This document shows positions 49,301 through 58,680 of a DNA stretch of 64,000 nt, piece after piece. Below the pieces are notes generated by a model, which was given only the letters and a program-made list of their open reading frames with translations, was not told the origin of the DNA and did no database searches. Both the position numbers and the translations under genes were made by a program. The stretch comes from Gammaproteobacteria bacterium. GTDB taxonomy: Bacteria > Pseudomonadota > Gammaproteobacteria > Steroidobacterales > Steroidobacteraceae. The stretch lies in assembly GCA_005878835.1 (NCBI GenBank), contig VBMV01000050.1, forward strand, positions 1 through 64,000, given 5' to 3'. Position 1 is the first letter of the stretch, and every line of letters starts with the position of its first letter.

Positions 49301-50118
49301 GGCAGGTAGCGCTGCCAGGGCGGATATTCGCTGAGCGCCCGCCAGCCGGCGAACTCGAGCATGCGGCCTTCGAAACTGAGGGTGCCGCTCGAGCCGGCCG
49401 GCCGTGCGGGATCGCCGGTCACGGCCAAGGCGAGGTGCGCGCTGGCACCGAGACTTGCGGGCAGCAGCACCAGCGCGTCCGCAGTCCACGCCGAAGCCCG
49501 GTGCCGCAGCTGTGCGTGCGTGACGCTCAGCGTGAGGGGGAGCGGCGCCCCGCTGAGGGGCCAGCGCAGCGTGCCACCCTGGATGTCGATGCGCCCGTCC
49601 CGCCAGCGCGACAACAACCGTGCGCCGGCGCTCGGCAGCGGCTCGTGCCCGGCGACGCCGGCACGCGCGCCGGCCAGACCTGTGCCGGCCCCGAGATCGA
49701 TGTCGGGGTTCACCAGCGTGATGCGCCCGGCCTCGAGCCGGCCGCTGCGCACCATGCGCCAGGCGTCCAGTCCGACGATGAGCTGCGGCGCACGCAGCAG
49801 CGCCCCGGGCCCGCCGGGCTCACCGAGCGCGACACTGTGAAACACGGCTTCAGGACCGTACCAACCCCAGCGCACGGAAAGCTCGCTGAAGCTCACGTTG
49901 AGTCCGGTCTGCTGGCGGATCAACTCCTCGAGCGCGGCGCGGTGCTGCGGCACGCGCGCGGCGGCCAGCTCCCAGGCGATCAACACCACCGCACCCAGGA
50001 TGGTGGCGCCGCCGAGCACCCAGGCCGCCGAGCGCAGCCCGGCGCGCGCCGGGCACGCCGCGCCTGCGGCGGCAGGGGCAACCGGCCCGGCAGCAGGCTC
50101 TGCTGGCGTTACACGCAC
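46345..50118 (-). CDS. yhdP: YhdP family AsmA-like envelope protein
   Basis: 1257 aa, single N-terminal TM, repetitive beta-rich AsmA/DUF3971-like composition; located between tldD/nitrilase and rng. Confidence 0.88.
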   Translation of the reverse strand: MRVTPAEPAAGPVAPAAAGAACPARAGLRSAAWVLGGATILGAVVLIAWELAAARVPQHRAALEELIRQQTGLNVSFSELSVRWGWYGPEAVFHSVALGEPGGPGALLRAPQLIVGLDAWRMVRSGRLEAGRITLVNPDIDLGAGTGLAGARAGVAGHEPLPSAGARLLSRWRDGRIDIQGGTLRWPLSGAPLPLTLSVTHAQLRHRASAWTADALVLLPASLGASAHLALAVTGDPARPAGSSGTLSFEGRMLEFAGWRALSEYPPWQRYLPQAGRGNLELHTEFAQGRLLVADGTVLAQALQWRAPVAGAAALTVGRLSGAWRLARLGGHWRLEAHALEIGAPASAPATLSVDAATDAAWAHGTLQSAPLPVVAAIARWYAPQLPLAQVALSGAVRELAFDWNAGRPGGVRLRTSAQLENVTLATPSRDMVLTGLTGHVAGADARLVADLQAHAAQLTLAREEPLVLDNVAIGARLAIAADGGGWQVSTDDLEVRRAQLSVAASGAIGAAAAGRQPQINAHVAVRDADVALLARLLGARALAAFGAPAAQLTAGRIASADLEWRGPLTAAQPPWSRGGTEFRGAVGLRDATLAGSDPWPDTQHLDARIEWHGPRMHATIDGGQVGTFQLVAASAEWDARGRAMHLAGRVTGSAQQALAWLRQHPQLSAYAPGLQDVDVRGDTLLDVDMLVRQPRVRTRVTAVLDGAQLHAVAGLPPIDALRGTLAFAAGHLQPSTLTGQWLGGPVSLGVAERRDPDVTALVISGRGLVDVRQAVLAAGASDDAQLAGSAEWSALLSFLPAADAGSARWRVRADSNLIGVSSRLPEPFAKAQGALLPLHVEVQAGADAGQLRLSLGERLHAWAALSRSGELWRIERGAVRLASTAPTPPAEPGLWLEGHVNRLDLPAYLALWRQIGRDAALPAVSARLTTSQLIAGERSYPEVSLTGQASRAGGQLQLQSADFSGTVRWPAVVSGAHPALVQLARLNLAQPGDAALGAAMLAALAPAAQLSIENLQWQGHSLGRFDALLAAQADALEVSELHLAGDNEDTRGTLQCRDGVCRLQFSLESRNAAATLSAFGFRPELDASHGRLQGELQWPQQAPSSLATLDGRLHMQLEQGVTRAAGAPSAGVPFALLVVPALTKGMSPGLSFSSLTADFVLHDGQATTSDLHFDGDAEILVRGRTGLLAQDYDEQAWILRGEERLPAAVRRLGPTPRVAAAWLSMRELFNGSTADRSRAALRLRGTWVEPIVTPAE

Positions 50119-50128
50119 TCTTGTGCCT

Positions 50129-51613
50129 TTAGACGAGTACGACGTCGTAGTGATCAGCGCCGTAGAGGGCCTCGACCTGCAGGCGGATCGGACGACCGAC
50201 CTGCGCCTCGAGCTCCCCGAGAGTGGCGGACTCCTCGTCCAGGAGGCGATCCACGACGTCCTGGTGAGCGAGTATCAGCAGCTCACGACTGGCAAACTGT
50301 CGGCTCTGTCGCACAATTTCCCGAAAAATCTCGTTGCACACCGTTTCCGGCGTGCGGATGAAACCGCGCCCCACGCAGCTTGGACACGGCTGACACAGCA
50401 GATGTTCCAGGCTCTCGCGGGTGCGCTTGCGGGTCATTTCCACGAGCCCGAGCGGCGAGAGGCTCACGATGTGCGTCTGGGCGCGATCACCGGACAGCGC
50501 CCGCTCGAGGGCGCTCAGCACGGCGCGCCGGTGCGGCTCATCGCGCATGTCGATGAAGTCGATGATGATGATGCCGCCGAGATTGCGCAGCCGCAGTTGC
50601 CGCGCGATGCTCACCGCCGCCTCGAGGTTGGTGCGGAAGATGGTCTCCTCGAGATTGCGATGACCCACATAGGCACCGGTGTTCACGTCGATGGTGGTCA
50701 TCGCCTCGGTCTGGTCGATCACCAGGTGGCCGCCGGACTTCAGCGGCACCTTGCGGTCGAGCGCCTTGGCGATCTCCTCCTCGACGCCGTTCAGGTCGAG
50801 TATCGGGCGCGCGCCGGCGTACAGTTCGATGACCGGCGCCGCCTCGGGCATGAAGGCGGCGGCGAACTGTTGCATACGCTCGTGCTCGCGCGGCGAATCG
50901 ACCAGCACGCGGCTCACGCCGCGGCCGAGCTCATCGCGCAGCACCCGCAGGCACAGCGGCAGGTCCTCGTGGACCACCGAGCCGGGGGGCACCTCGCCGG
51001 CACGCGCGCGCACGTGATCCCACAGCTTGGCGAGATAGGCCATGTCCTCGCGCAGGGCCTCGGCAGAGGCCCCCTGTGCGGCCGTGCGCACGATGTACCC
51101 GCCGCTCGCGCCGGGGGTCAACAGCTGCGCCAGCACGGTCTTCAGTCGCGTGCGTTCGGCCTCCTCCTCGATGCGCGCCGACACCCCGATCGACTCACCG
51201 CGCGGCAGGTACACCAGATAGCGCGACGGCAGGGCAATGAAGGTGGTGAGCCGCGCACCCTTGGTGCCGATGGGGTCCTTGATCACCTGCACCAGGATGT
51301 CGTCACCGCAGTTCACCAGCCGCCGGATATCCTCCACCGCCGGCGGGCTCGCCAGCGGCGCACTCGCGCCGTCGTCCTCCGAAGGCGCGCCGGCGATGTC
51401 GGCAGCGTGCAGGAATGCGGTGCGCTCCAGGCCGATTTCCACGAACGCCGCCTGCATGCCGGGCAGCACGCGCGACACTCGCCCTTTGTACAGGCTGCTC
51501 ACCAGTCCGCGGCGGCTGGCGCGCTCGATGTGAATCTCCTGCAGCACGCCGTTCTCGAGTATGGCGGCGCGGGTCTCGCGCGGCGCGATGTTGACCAGGA
51601 TCTCCACGCTCAC
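50129..51613 (-). CDS. rng: Ribonuclease G
   Basis: EILVNIAPRETRAAILENGVLQEIHIERASRRGLVSSLYKGRVSRVLPGMQAAFVEIGLERTAFLH; IIIIDFIDMRDEPHRRAVL; CPSCVGRGFIRTPETVCNEIFREI. Confidence 0.97.
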   Translation of the reverse strand: MSVEILVNIAPRETRAAILENGVLQEIHIERASRRGLVSSLYKGRVSRVLPGMQAAFVEIGLERTAFLHAADIAGAPSEDDGASAPLASPPAVEDIRRLVNCGDDILVQVIKDPIGTKGARLTTFIALPSRYLVYLPRGESIGVSARIEEEAERTRLKTVLAQLLTPGASGGYIVRTAAQGASAEALREDMAYLAKLWDHVRARAGEVPPGSVVHEDLPLCLRVLRDELGRGVSRVLVDSPREHERMQQFAAAFMPEAAPVIELYAGARPILDLNGVEEEIAKALDRKVPLKSGGHLVIDQTEAMTTIDVNTGAYVGHRNLEETIFRTNLEAAVSIARQLRLRNLGGIIIIDFIDMRDEPHRRAVLSALERALSGDRAQTHIVSLSPLGLVEMTRKRTRESLEHLLCQPCPSCVGRGFIRTPETVCNEIFREIVRQSRQFASRELLILAHQDVVDRLLDEESATLGELEAQVGRPIRLQVEALYGADHYDVVLV

Positions 51614-51616
51614 CGC

Positions 51617-52228
51617 TTACGCTCCCGCACGTGCGCCGTGCCGCCAGTACGGCACCCCCGCCTCACGCAGCAGCTCCGCCGTCTCGAACAGCGGCAGACC
51701 CATCACTCCCGAGTAGCTGCCGCTCAGGTGCTCGATGAACACCGCGGCGCGCCCCTGGACCGCGTACCCACCGGCCTTGTCACGCGGCTCGCCCGTGTGC
51801 CAGTAGGCGCTGCATTCGGCGCGACTGAGGGTGCGGAAGCGCACCTCGCTCGCGCTCAGGCGCAAGCTCACCGCGCCGTGAGCCGCAAGCGCCACGGCGG
51901 TGAGCACCTGGTGCGTGCGCCCGGAGAGGCGCTCGAGCATGGCGAGACTCTCAGCCTCGTCGGCAGGCTTGCCGCACACGATCTCATCGAGCACCACGGT
52001 GGTGTCGGCGGCGAGCACCGGCAGCCTCACGCCGCGCTCACGCACGGCGAGCGCCTTGGCGCGGGCCATGCGCACCACGTAATCTGCCGCGCGTTCCCCG
52101 CAGCGCAGCGCCTCGTCGAGGTGCGCCGCGCTCACCACGTGCGGCACGCCGATCTGCGCCAGCAGCTCGCGGCGCCGCGCGGAGGCCGAGGCGAGACACA
52201 CGAGCGGTGCAGGGTCGTGCACTTTCAT
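51617..52228 (-). CDS. maf: Maf-family nucleoside triphosphate pyrophosphatase
   Basis: LVCLASASARRRELLAQIGVPHVV; VLAADTTVVLDEIVCGKPADEAESLAMLERLSGRTHQVLTAVAL; SYSGVMGLPLFETAELL. Confidence 0.96.
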   Translation of the reverse strand: MKVHDPAPLVCLASASARRRELLAQIGVPHVVSAAHLDEALRCGERAADYVVRMARAKALAVRERGVRLPVLAADTTVVLDEIVCGKPADEAESLAMLERLSGRTHQVLTAVALAAHGAVSLRLSASEVRFRTLSRAECSAYWHTGEPRDKAGGYAVQGRAAVFIEHLSGSYSGVMGLPLFETAELLREAGVPYWRHGARAGA

Positions 52229-52698
52229 CAGTCGCGGTGATAGGGGTGGTGCGTCAGTATGCTGTGCGCCCGGTACAGCTGCTCGGCGAGCAGTACGCGC
52301 ACCAGCGCGTGCGGCAGTGTCAGCCGTGACAGCGACAGGGTGAAGTTGCCGCGCGCCAGCACCTGCGGGGCGAGGCCGTCGGGGCCGCCGATCAGGAACG
52401 CCAGATCCTCGCCCTGCTGCATGCGCTCCTGCAGCCAGGCCGCGAGCTCGCGCGTCGAGAGCTGCGTACCGCGCTCATCGAGGACCGTCACATGATCGCC
52501 GGGGCGCACGGCGCCAAGCAGGCGCTGGCCCTCGGCCGCGATCGCGTTGTGCGCCGTGCCGCCGGCACTGCGCGCGCCGGGCTCGATCTCAACCAGCGAT
52601 GTGGCGAGGCGGGATGGGAGCCGGGCCAGGTAGTCTTCGCAGGCGCTGCGCGCCCAGGCGGGCGGGCGCGTGCCCACGGCGATCACGCGCACGCGCAT
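52228..52698 (-). CDS. rlmH: 23S rRNA (pseudouridine1915-N3)-methyltransferase RlmH
   Basis: MRVRVIAVGTRPPAWARSACEDYLARLP; HVTVLDERGTQLSTRELAAWL; FLIGGPDGLAPQVLARGNFTLSLSRLTLPHALVRVLLAEQLYRAHSILTHHPYHRD. Confidence 0.98.
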   Translation of the reverse strand: MRVRVIAVGTRPPAWARSACEDYLARLPSRLATSLVEIEPGARSAGGTAHNAIAAEGQRLLGAVRPGDHVTVLDERGTQLSTRELAAWLQERMQQGEDLAFLIGGPDGLAPQVLARGNFTLSLSRLTLPHALVRVLLAEQLYRAHSILTHHPYHRD

Positions 52699-52708
52699 CG
52701 GTCCTTAC

Positions 52709-53134
52709 CTACCGCGAGATTCGCCGCCGCCGTGCGGCCGCACGGGAAATCGCCGGGGGCAGGACCGCGGCCTCGAGCGGACCGCTGTCCCAGAGGCGCT
52801 CGAGACCATAGAACTCGCGCACCCGCGGCAGCATCACGTGCACCAGGATGTCCTGCAGGTCCACGAGCACCCATTCCCCGTCGCGGGCGCCCTCGGTCCC
52901 GAGCGGCCGGCAGCCCGCCGCCTTGGCCTTCTCCACCACGCGCTCGGCGATCGAGCGCACGTGGCGGTCGGAATTGCCGCTCGCGATCACCATCGTGTCG
53001 ACAATATCGGTCAGGCCCCGCACATCCAGCACCCTGACATTCACAGCCTTCATATCATCGAGCGCGGCCGTGACGAGGGTCTGCAACGGCGAGGCGCGCT
53101 CCTCCTTGGGGCGCAGGCGTGTGCGGGTGATCAT
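52709..53134 (-). CDS. rsfS: Ribosomal silencing factor RsfS
   Basis: DDMKAVNVRVLDVRGLTDIVDTMVIASGNSDRHVRSIAERVVEKAKAAG..PLGTEGARDGEWVLVDLQDILVHVMLPRVREFYGLERLW. Confidence 0.97.
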   Translation of the reverse strand: MITRTRLRPKEERASPLQTLVTAALDDMKAVNVRVLDVRGLTDIVDTMVIASGNSDRHVRSIAERVVEKAKAAGCRPLGTEGARDGEWVLVDLQDILVHVMLPRVREFYGLERLWDSGPLEAAVLPPAISRAAARRRRISR

Positions 53135-53165
53135 GTGCTTAAGTGAGTTCTCCTGAAACCATCCC

Positions 53166-53822
53166 TCAGCGGCCATCCGGCTCTTGCTGTGCAGCATAGC
53201 ACCTCGTCTCCAGGATGATCTGCCTCACCTCGTCGGGAACGAGGTAGCGCGGGTCGCGGCCGGCGATGATGAGGGTGCGCAGCTCGGTCGAGGAAATCTC
53301 CAGCTGGGTCACCGCGTGCACGTACACGCACCCGGAAGGTCTCTCGTGCAGCACGCGGATCGTGCCGGTGCCGTGATCGACCATGACCTCGCCGAGCGGA
53401 CCGGTGGTGGGCGCCCGCCACCCCGGGCGGTGAGCCACCACGATATGCGCCAGCGCCAGGAGCTCGCGCCAGCGGTGCCAGTTGGGCAAGCCGAGAAACG
53501 CATCCATCCCGAGCAGCAGACACAGCGAGCGCTCCGGATATTCCCGGCGCAGCTCCGTCAGCGTGTCCACCGAATAGGACACACCGCTGCGGCGCACTTC
53601 GCGGTCATCGACCACGAAGCTCGGCTGATCCGCCACCGCCGCCCGGACCATCTGCAGGCGCCGCTCCGGGCTCGCGTACAGCTGGGCGCGATGCGGCGGG
53701 CTGCCGGTGGGCAGGAAGCGCACTTCGGCGAGCCGCAGCTCCTGCCACAGCTCGAACGCCGTGCGCAGATGGCCACAGTGAATCGGGTCGAAGGTGCCGC
53801 CGAAGACGCCGATGGGTTGCAT
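53166..53822 (-). CDS. nadD: Nicotinate-nucleotide adenylyltransferase
   Basis: IGVFGGTFDPIHCGHLRTAFELWQELRLAEVRFLPTGSPPHR; LLLGMDAFLGLPNWHRWRELL; ISSTELRTLI..RDPRYLVPDEVRQII. Confidence 0.97.
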   Translation of the reverse strand: MQPIGVFGGTFDPIHCGHLRTAFELWQELRLAEVRFLPTGSPPHRAQLYASPERRLQMVRAAVADQPSFVVDDREVRRSGVSYSVDTLTELRREYPERSLCLLLGMDAFLGLPNWHRWRELLALAHIVVAHRPGWRAPTTGPLGEVMVDHGTGTIRVLHERPSGCVYVHAVTQLEISSTELRTLIIAGRDPRYLVPDEVRQIILETRCYAAQQEPDGR

Positions 53823-53825
53823 CGC

Positions 53826-54836
53826 TTACATCGCCCGCGCGCGCCTGAGCCCCGAGGCGGGCGGTTGCCCGCAGATGTCGGCCGCCAGCAGCGCCAGCTG
53901 GTCCCACGCATCGCCCACGACACGGCCCTTGATCGTGCGATCGACGCGCGCCGCACGCCGCGCGAGCGCCGCGAACGGCAGTCGCGACGCGCGCCGCAGC
54001 GCTTGCTCGAGCGCGGCTCGGTGGCGCTGCTGCGAGGCGGGCGGGCGGTCGCCGCCGCGAGCGCTCCATACGTCGCGCAGCGCGCGGCTCAGCGCCCACA
54101 GCACCAGAGTCGGCTCCGTGCCCTCGGCGCGCAGGCCCGTCAGCACGCGCAGCGCCCGCGCGGCTTCGCCCTTGAGTACCGCCTCGCCCAGCCCGAAGAC
54201 ATCAAAGCGCGCGCTGTCGGCGACACCGGCGAGTACGGTGTCGGGCGTCACCTTGCCCTCGGGCGCCAGCAGCGCGAGCTGGGTGAGCTCCTGGTGGGCC
54301 GCGAGCAGGTTCCCCTCGGTGCGCGCCGCCAGAAGCTCGAGCGCCTCATCGCTCGCGTCGAGCTTCAGCCGGCGGCAGCGGCCCTTGAGCCACGCCACCA
54401 GCCGGTGGCTGTCGACCGGCCAGATCTGCACCCAGGCGCCGTGCGCCTCGACCGAGCGCACCCAGTCGGCACCCTGCGCGTCGCGATCGAGGCGTGGCGT
54501 CAGAATGAGGAACAGGGTGTCAGGATCGCGCGCCTCGAGCAGTGCGATGAGAGCGGCGTTGCCCGCCGTGCCGGGCCTGCCGCTCGCCAGGCGGATCTCC
54601 ATCACGCGGCGTGCAGCGAACAGCGACAGGTTGGCGGCGGAGGCACGCACCTCGTCCCAGTCGGCGGCACGCTCGATGAAGTGCACCTCGCGCTGCGTGA
54701 AGCCCGCGCCGCGAGCCCGCGCCCGTACCGCGTCGGCGGCTTCCGCCGCGAGCAGCGGTTCGTCGCCGGAGACGAGATATGCCGGCAACAGCCGTTCCCC
54801 GAGGTGAGTGGCGAGCGAGTCGGAGGTGAGCTTCAA
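53826..54836 (-). CDS. holA: DNA polymerase III subunit delta
   Basis: LLPAYLVSGDEPLLAAEAADAVRARA..GFTQREVHFIERAADW; LLAAHQELTQLALLAPEGKVTPDTV. Confidence 0.94.
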   Translation of the reverse strand: MKLTSDSLATHLGERLLPAYLVSGDEPLLAAEAADAVRARARGAGFTQREVHFIERAADWDEVRASAANLSLFAARRVMEIRLASGRPGTAGNAALIALLEARDPDTLFLILTPRLDRDAQGADWVRSVEAHGAWVQIWPVDSHRLVAWLKGRCRRLKLDASDEALELLAARTEGNLLAAHQELTQLALLAPEGKVTPDTVLAGVADSARFDVFGLGEAVLKGEAARALRVLTGLRAEGTEPTLVLWALSRALRDVWSARGGDRPPASQQRHRAALEQALRRASRLPFAALARRAARVDRTIKGRVVGDAWDQLALLAADICGQPPASGLRRARAM

Positions 54837-54872
54837 AAGGCCTCATGCGGTGAGGGGCGTGCGGGTGACCCA

Positions 54873-54943
54873 CAGCCTGGCCCTGTGGGCAGGCTGCCGG
54901 CTCATTATTACATCGTAGAACCACCCGCGAGGGTGGCGGGTGG
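54873..54943. other. Two inverted repeats in the holA upstream region
   Basis: CAGCCTgGCCC-TGT-GGGCAGGCTG (54873-54896) and CCACCCGC-GAGGGTG-GCGGGTGG (54921-54943). Confidence 0.5.
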
Positions 54944-55017
54944 CGAACCAACGCGCGGGGGACGGGTGCCGGCCGTTGCGCATAAGCAGCAGCAGTTGCC
55001 TGCCTCCCCTGGGACGG

Positions 55018-55572
55018 CTACCCTGCAGGTTCCGCTGAGGCTGAGTTGCGCACCGCCCCGGTCACCCGGCCGGCGGCGTCGATGAGGCCGTGCCGCCACA
55101 GCCAGTCACGCGCATCGGTTGCATCCTGCGCGAACCACGCGCGCGTGCTGCCGAGGCGGAAGCTGTAGCCCCATTGGTCCATGTCGCAGAACATGCGCTC
55201 CCGGCCGACACCGGGCAGCTGCCCGGCAAGCAGCACCTGCAGATAGCACACCGCCGACTCCTCGAGATCGCTCCCGCCGGCATCCCGGTCGAGGCCCGCG
55301 CGCCGCTCGGCAGTCATGCAGATGTAGTGGCTCGCCTCGTGCAGCAGCGAGTGCACCGGGGTGTCGAGCCGCGCGTACAGCCGCTCGCCCTTGAGGCCCG
55401 CCTCGCTGTGACCCCAGTAGGATCCCGGTATGCCTTCCCCGGGCGCGACCAGCGTGAGGTGCGCCCCGTAGCGGGCGAGCAGCAGCGCCAGGGCCACGCG
55501 ATCGGTGGCGTTCAGCAGGAGCACCGCGGGAGCTGTGGTCACGGGGGGCGGGCGCGTGGGCCTTCGCGTCAC
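55018..55572 (-). CDS. Conserved hypothetical protein with HExxH (putative zincin)
   Basis: LLHEASHYICMTAERRAGLDRDAGGSDLEESAVCYLQVLLAGQ; GTG start overlaps the lptE stop by 4 nt. Confidence 0.8.
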   Translation of the reverse strand: MTRRPTRPPPVTTAPAVLLLNATDRVALALLLARYGAHLTLVAPGEGIPGSYWGHSEAGLKGERLYARLDTPVHSLLHEASHYICMTAERRAGLDRDAGGSDLEESAVCYLQVLLAGQLPGVGRERMFCDMDQWGYSFRLGSTRAWFAQDATDARDWLWRHGLIDAAGRVTGAVRNSASAEPAG

Positions 55573-56057
55573 AGACTCGACAGCCGCCGCATGACCATGT
55601 CGGCGAGATCGCGCGCCATGTCCGCGCGCAGCACGTCGTCCTCGTGCCCCTTGGCGAGCAGCAGACGCTCGTCGAAGCTGTAGGTGCGCGTAGCGGAGAC
55701 CTCCTGCTGCGGCAACAGCTCCTTGTCCCCGGCGGTGACCGAGAAGCCGACCGTGTAGGTCACTTCATACTGCTTGGGCTGGTTGGTGGCCGACACCGAC
55801 ACCACGCGCCGCGTGAGATTGTCCTTGACGATGCTCACGACAGCGGATGCCTGGCCCTTCTCGCGCGCCAGGTGCGCCCCGTTCGACAACAGCGCGCGAC
55901 GCAGGCTCTGCACGAAATCGCTCTGCCGGTCCGGCACCTCCAGATACGGGGTCTTCACCGGGTCCGGCAGGGGTGCGCGGCCTTGCAGATGAAAGCCGCA
56001 CGCGCCGAGCAGCAGCGCCGCGGCGGCCGCGCCCGGCACGTGCATGCGCCGCCTCAT
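55569..56057 (-). CDS. lptE: LPS assembly lipoprotein LptE
   Basis: Lipobox LLLGAC; CGFHLQGRAPLPDPVKTPYLEVPDRQSDFVQSLRRALLSNG; RTYSFDERLLLAKGHEDDVLRADMARDLADMVMRRL. Confidence 0.94.
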   Translation of the reverse strand: MRRRMHVPGAAAAALLLGACGFHLQGRAPLPDPVKTPYLEVPDRQSDFVQSLRRALLSNGAHLAREKGQASAVVSIVKDNLTRRVVSVSATNQPKQYEVTYTVGFSVTAGDKELLPQQEVSATRTYSFDERLLLAKGHEDDVLRADMARDLADMVMRRLSSL

Positions 56058-58675
56058 CAGATGACCACGTTGACCAGTTTGCCGGGCACCACGATCACGC
56101 GCCTCACCGGCTTGTCGGCCAGGAACCTGCGCACCTGGGCGTCTGCCAGCGCCGCGGCACGCACCGCGGCCTCATCGGCGTCCACCGCGACGCTGATGCG
56201 CCCGCGCAGCTTGCCGTTCACCTGCACGACGATCTCGTAGCTTTCCTGCGCCAGCGCCGCCGCATCCGGCGCCGGCCAGCGCTCGTCCACCAGCGCGCTC
56301 GTCGACCCCAGCGCCTGCCACAGCGCGTGACACACGTGCGGGGTGATGGGCGCGAGCACCAGGACCGCGATCCGCAGCGCCTCCTGGCGCACGGCGCGCC
56401 CTTGGGCACTCGGGTCGCCGAAGCGCCCGAGGGCATTCAGCAGTTCCATGATGGCGGCGATCGCGGTGTTGAAATTGCGGCGCCGGCCGATGTCGTCGGT
56501 GGCCTTGGCGAGTGCCTGGTGCGCGGTGCGCCGCAGCTCGCGCTGCGCGCCCGTCAGCGCGCTCGCCTTCAGCGCCGCTGCCGGGCCCGCCGCAACGTGC
56601 TCGTACACCGCATGCCACAGCCGGCGGATGAAGCGCGAGGCGCCCTGAACCCCTTCGTCGGACCATTCCAGCGTCTGCTCCGGGGGCGAGGCGAACATCA
56701 TGAACAACCGGGCGGTGTCGGCGCCAAACCGCTCGATCAGGCCTTCGGGGTCGACCCCGTTACCCTCGGACTTCGACATCTTCCCCAGGCCCTCGTGCGT
56801 GACGGGCACGGTGCCGAGGTCGGCGGTCAGCACCTCGTGCACCTCGGTGCCGTCGGGCCCGCGGCGGGTGTCCACCTCGGCGGGGTTGAAGTAGCGCTTG
56901 CGTTCGCCGGCGGCCTGGTATGAATAGATGTGGTTCAGCACCATGCCCTGGGTGAGGAGCCGCGTGAACGGCTCGCCGAAGCCGAGCAGATGCAAGTCGC
57001 GCATCACCTTGGTCCAGAAGCGCGCATACAACAGGTGCAGGATGGCGTGCTCGATGCCGCCGATGTACTGATCCACCGGCAGCCAGTAGTCCACGCGCGC
57101 GTCCACCATGGCGGGGGCGCCCGGGCACGCGTAGCGCATGAAGTACCAGGACGAGTCGACGAAGGTGTCCATGGTGTCGGTTTCGCGCCTGGCCGGCTGA
57201 CCGCACTTCGGGCAGCCGCACTCGTAGAACGCCGCACACCTGGCGAGCGGATTGCCGCCGCCATCCGGCACCAGGTCCTCGGGCAGCACCACCGGCAACT
57301 GCTCGTCCGGCACCGGCACCGCGCCGCACGCGCCGCAGTGGATGATCGGAATCGGGCAGCCCCAGTAGCGCTGCCGGGAAATGCCCCAGTCGCGCAGGCG
57401 GTACTGCACGCGCTTGCTGCCGAGGCCCTTCTGTTCGAGCGCCGCGGCGATGGCATCCACCGCTGCCTGGAACGTCAGGCCCGAGAATTGCGCCGAGTTC
57501 ACCGTGATGCCGACTTCCGCGTAGGCCGGGATCCAGGGCGCGCGCACCTCCTGGTAGGCGCCGCTGCCGGAGCGCACCACGGTGACCACCGGCAGGGCGT
57601 TGCGCAGCGCGAACTCGAAATCCCGCTCATCGTGCGCCGGCACGCCCATGACCGCGCCCTCGCCGTAGGCCATGAGCACGTAGTTGGCGACCCAGATCTC
57701 GAGCGGCGCGCCGCTCAGGGGGTGAAGCACGTGCAGCCCGGTCGGCCGGCCCTTCTTCTCCTGCGTCGCGAGCGCGGCCTCCGTCACGCCGCCACGACGG
57801 CACTCGTCGATGAACGCGGCGAGCGCCGGGTCGTGCCGCGCGGCGGCGAGCGCCACCGGATGCTCGGCGGCGATCGCCATGAAGGTCGCGCCGAAGAGTG
57901 TATCGGCGCGCGTGGTGAACACCTTCAGCGCCCCCGCGCCGCCTGTGGCCCGGACCGTATCGGGGGCGTAGGGAAAGGCGATGTCGCACCCCTCGCTCCT
58001 GCCGATCCAGTTCGCCTGCATCACGCGCACGCGCTCGGGCCAGTCGCCGAGGGTATCGAGCGCCTCGAGCAGCTCCTGCGCGTAGCGCGTGATCGCCAGG
58101 TAGTACATGGGGATCTCGCGCTTCTCCACCGGCGCCCCGGTGCGCCAGCCGCGGCCGTCGATCACCTGCTCGTTGGCGAGCACGGTCTGATCGACCGGAT
58201 CCCAGTTCACGACGCCGGTCTTGCGGTAGGCGATGCCCCGCTCGAGCATGCGCAGGAACAACCACTGGTTCCAGCGGTAGTAGTCCGGGTCGCAAGTGGC
58301 GAGCTCGCGGCGCCAGTCGATGGCGAAGCCGAGGGACTTGAGCTGTGCGCGCATGTGGGAAATGTTCTCGCGGGTCCAGCGCGCCGGTGGCACGCCATTG
58401 CTGATCGCCGCGTTCTCGGCCGGCAGGCCGAACGCATCCCAGCCCATGGGCTGCAGCACGTTGTATCCCTGCATGCGCAGGTAACGCGCCAGCACATCTC
58501 CGATGGTGTAGTTGCGCACGTGGCCCATGTGCAGGCGCCCGGACGGATACGGCAGCATCGACAGGCAGTAGAACTTCGGCCGCGTCGCATCCTCACGCAC
58601 CTCGAAGGCGCGCCGCTCGTCCCAATACTGCTGCGCGGCGCGCTCGACGGCCGCGGGATCGTAGCTCTCTTGCAT
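56057..58675 (-). CDS. leuS: Leucyl-tRNA synthetase
   Basis: [75 protein letters not shown]. Confidence 0.99.
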   Translation of the reverse strand: MQESYDPAAVERAAQQYWDERRAFEVREDATRPKFYCLSMLPYPSGRLHMGHVRNYTIGDVLARYLRMQGYNVLQPMGWDAFGLPAENAAISNGVPPARWTRENISHMRAQLKSLGFAIDWRRELATCDPDYYRWNQWLFLRMLERGIAYRKTGVVNWDPVDQTVLANEQVIDGRGWRTGAPVEKREIPMYYLAITRYAQELLEALDTLGDWPERVRVMQANWIGRSEGCDIAFPYAPDTVRATGGAGALKVFTTRADTLFGATFMAIAAEHPVALAAARHDPALAAFIDECRRGGVTEAALATQEKKGRPTGLHVLHPLSGAPLEIWVANYVLMAYGEGAVMGVPAHDERDFEFALRNALPVVTVVRSGSGAYQEVRAPWIPAYAEVGITVNSAQFSGLTFQAAVDAIAAALEQKGLGSKRVQYRLRDWGISRQRYWGCPIPIIHCGACGAVPVPDEQLPVVLPEDLVPDGGGNPLARCAAFYECGCPKCGQPARRETDTMDTFVDSSWYFMRYACPGAPAMVDARVDYWLPVDQYIGGIEHAILHLLYARFWTKVMRDLHLLGFGEPFTRLLTQGMVLNHIYSYQAAGERKRYFNPAEVDTRRGPDGTEVHEVLTADLGTVPVTHEGLGKMSKSEGNGVDPEGLIERFGADTARLFMMFASPPEQTLEWSDEGVQGASRFIRRLWHAVYEHVAAGPAAALKASALTGAQRELRRTAHQALAKATDDIGRRRNFNTAIAAIMELLNALGRFGDPSAQGRAVRQEALRIAVLVLAPITPHVCHALWQALGSTSALVDERWPAPDAAALAQESYEIVVQVNGKLRGRISVAVDADEAAVRAAALADAQVRRFLADKPVRRVIVVPGKLVNVVI

Positions 58676-58680
58676 CGTTG

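Noticed and set aside
49898-52240. 780-aa plus-strand ORF opposite yhdP/rng/maf
   Set aside because: Antisense shadow ORF; the rng and maf motifs on the minus strand are unambiguous.
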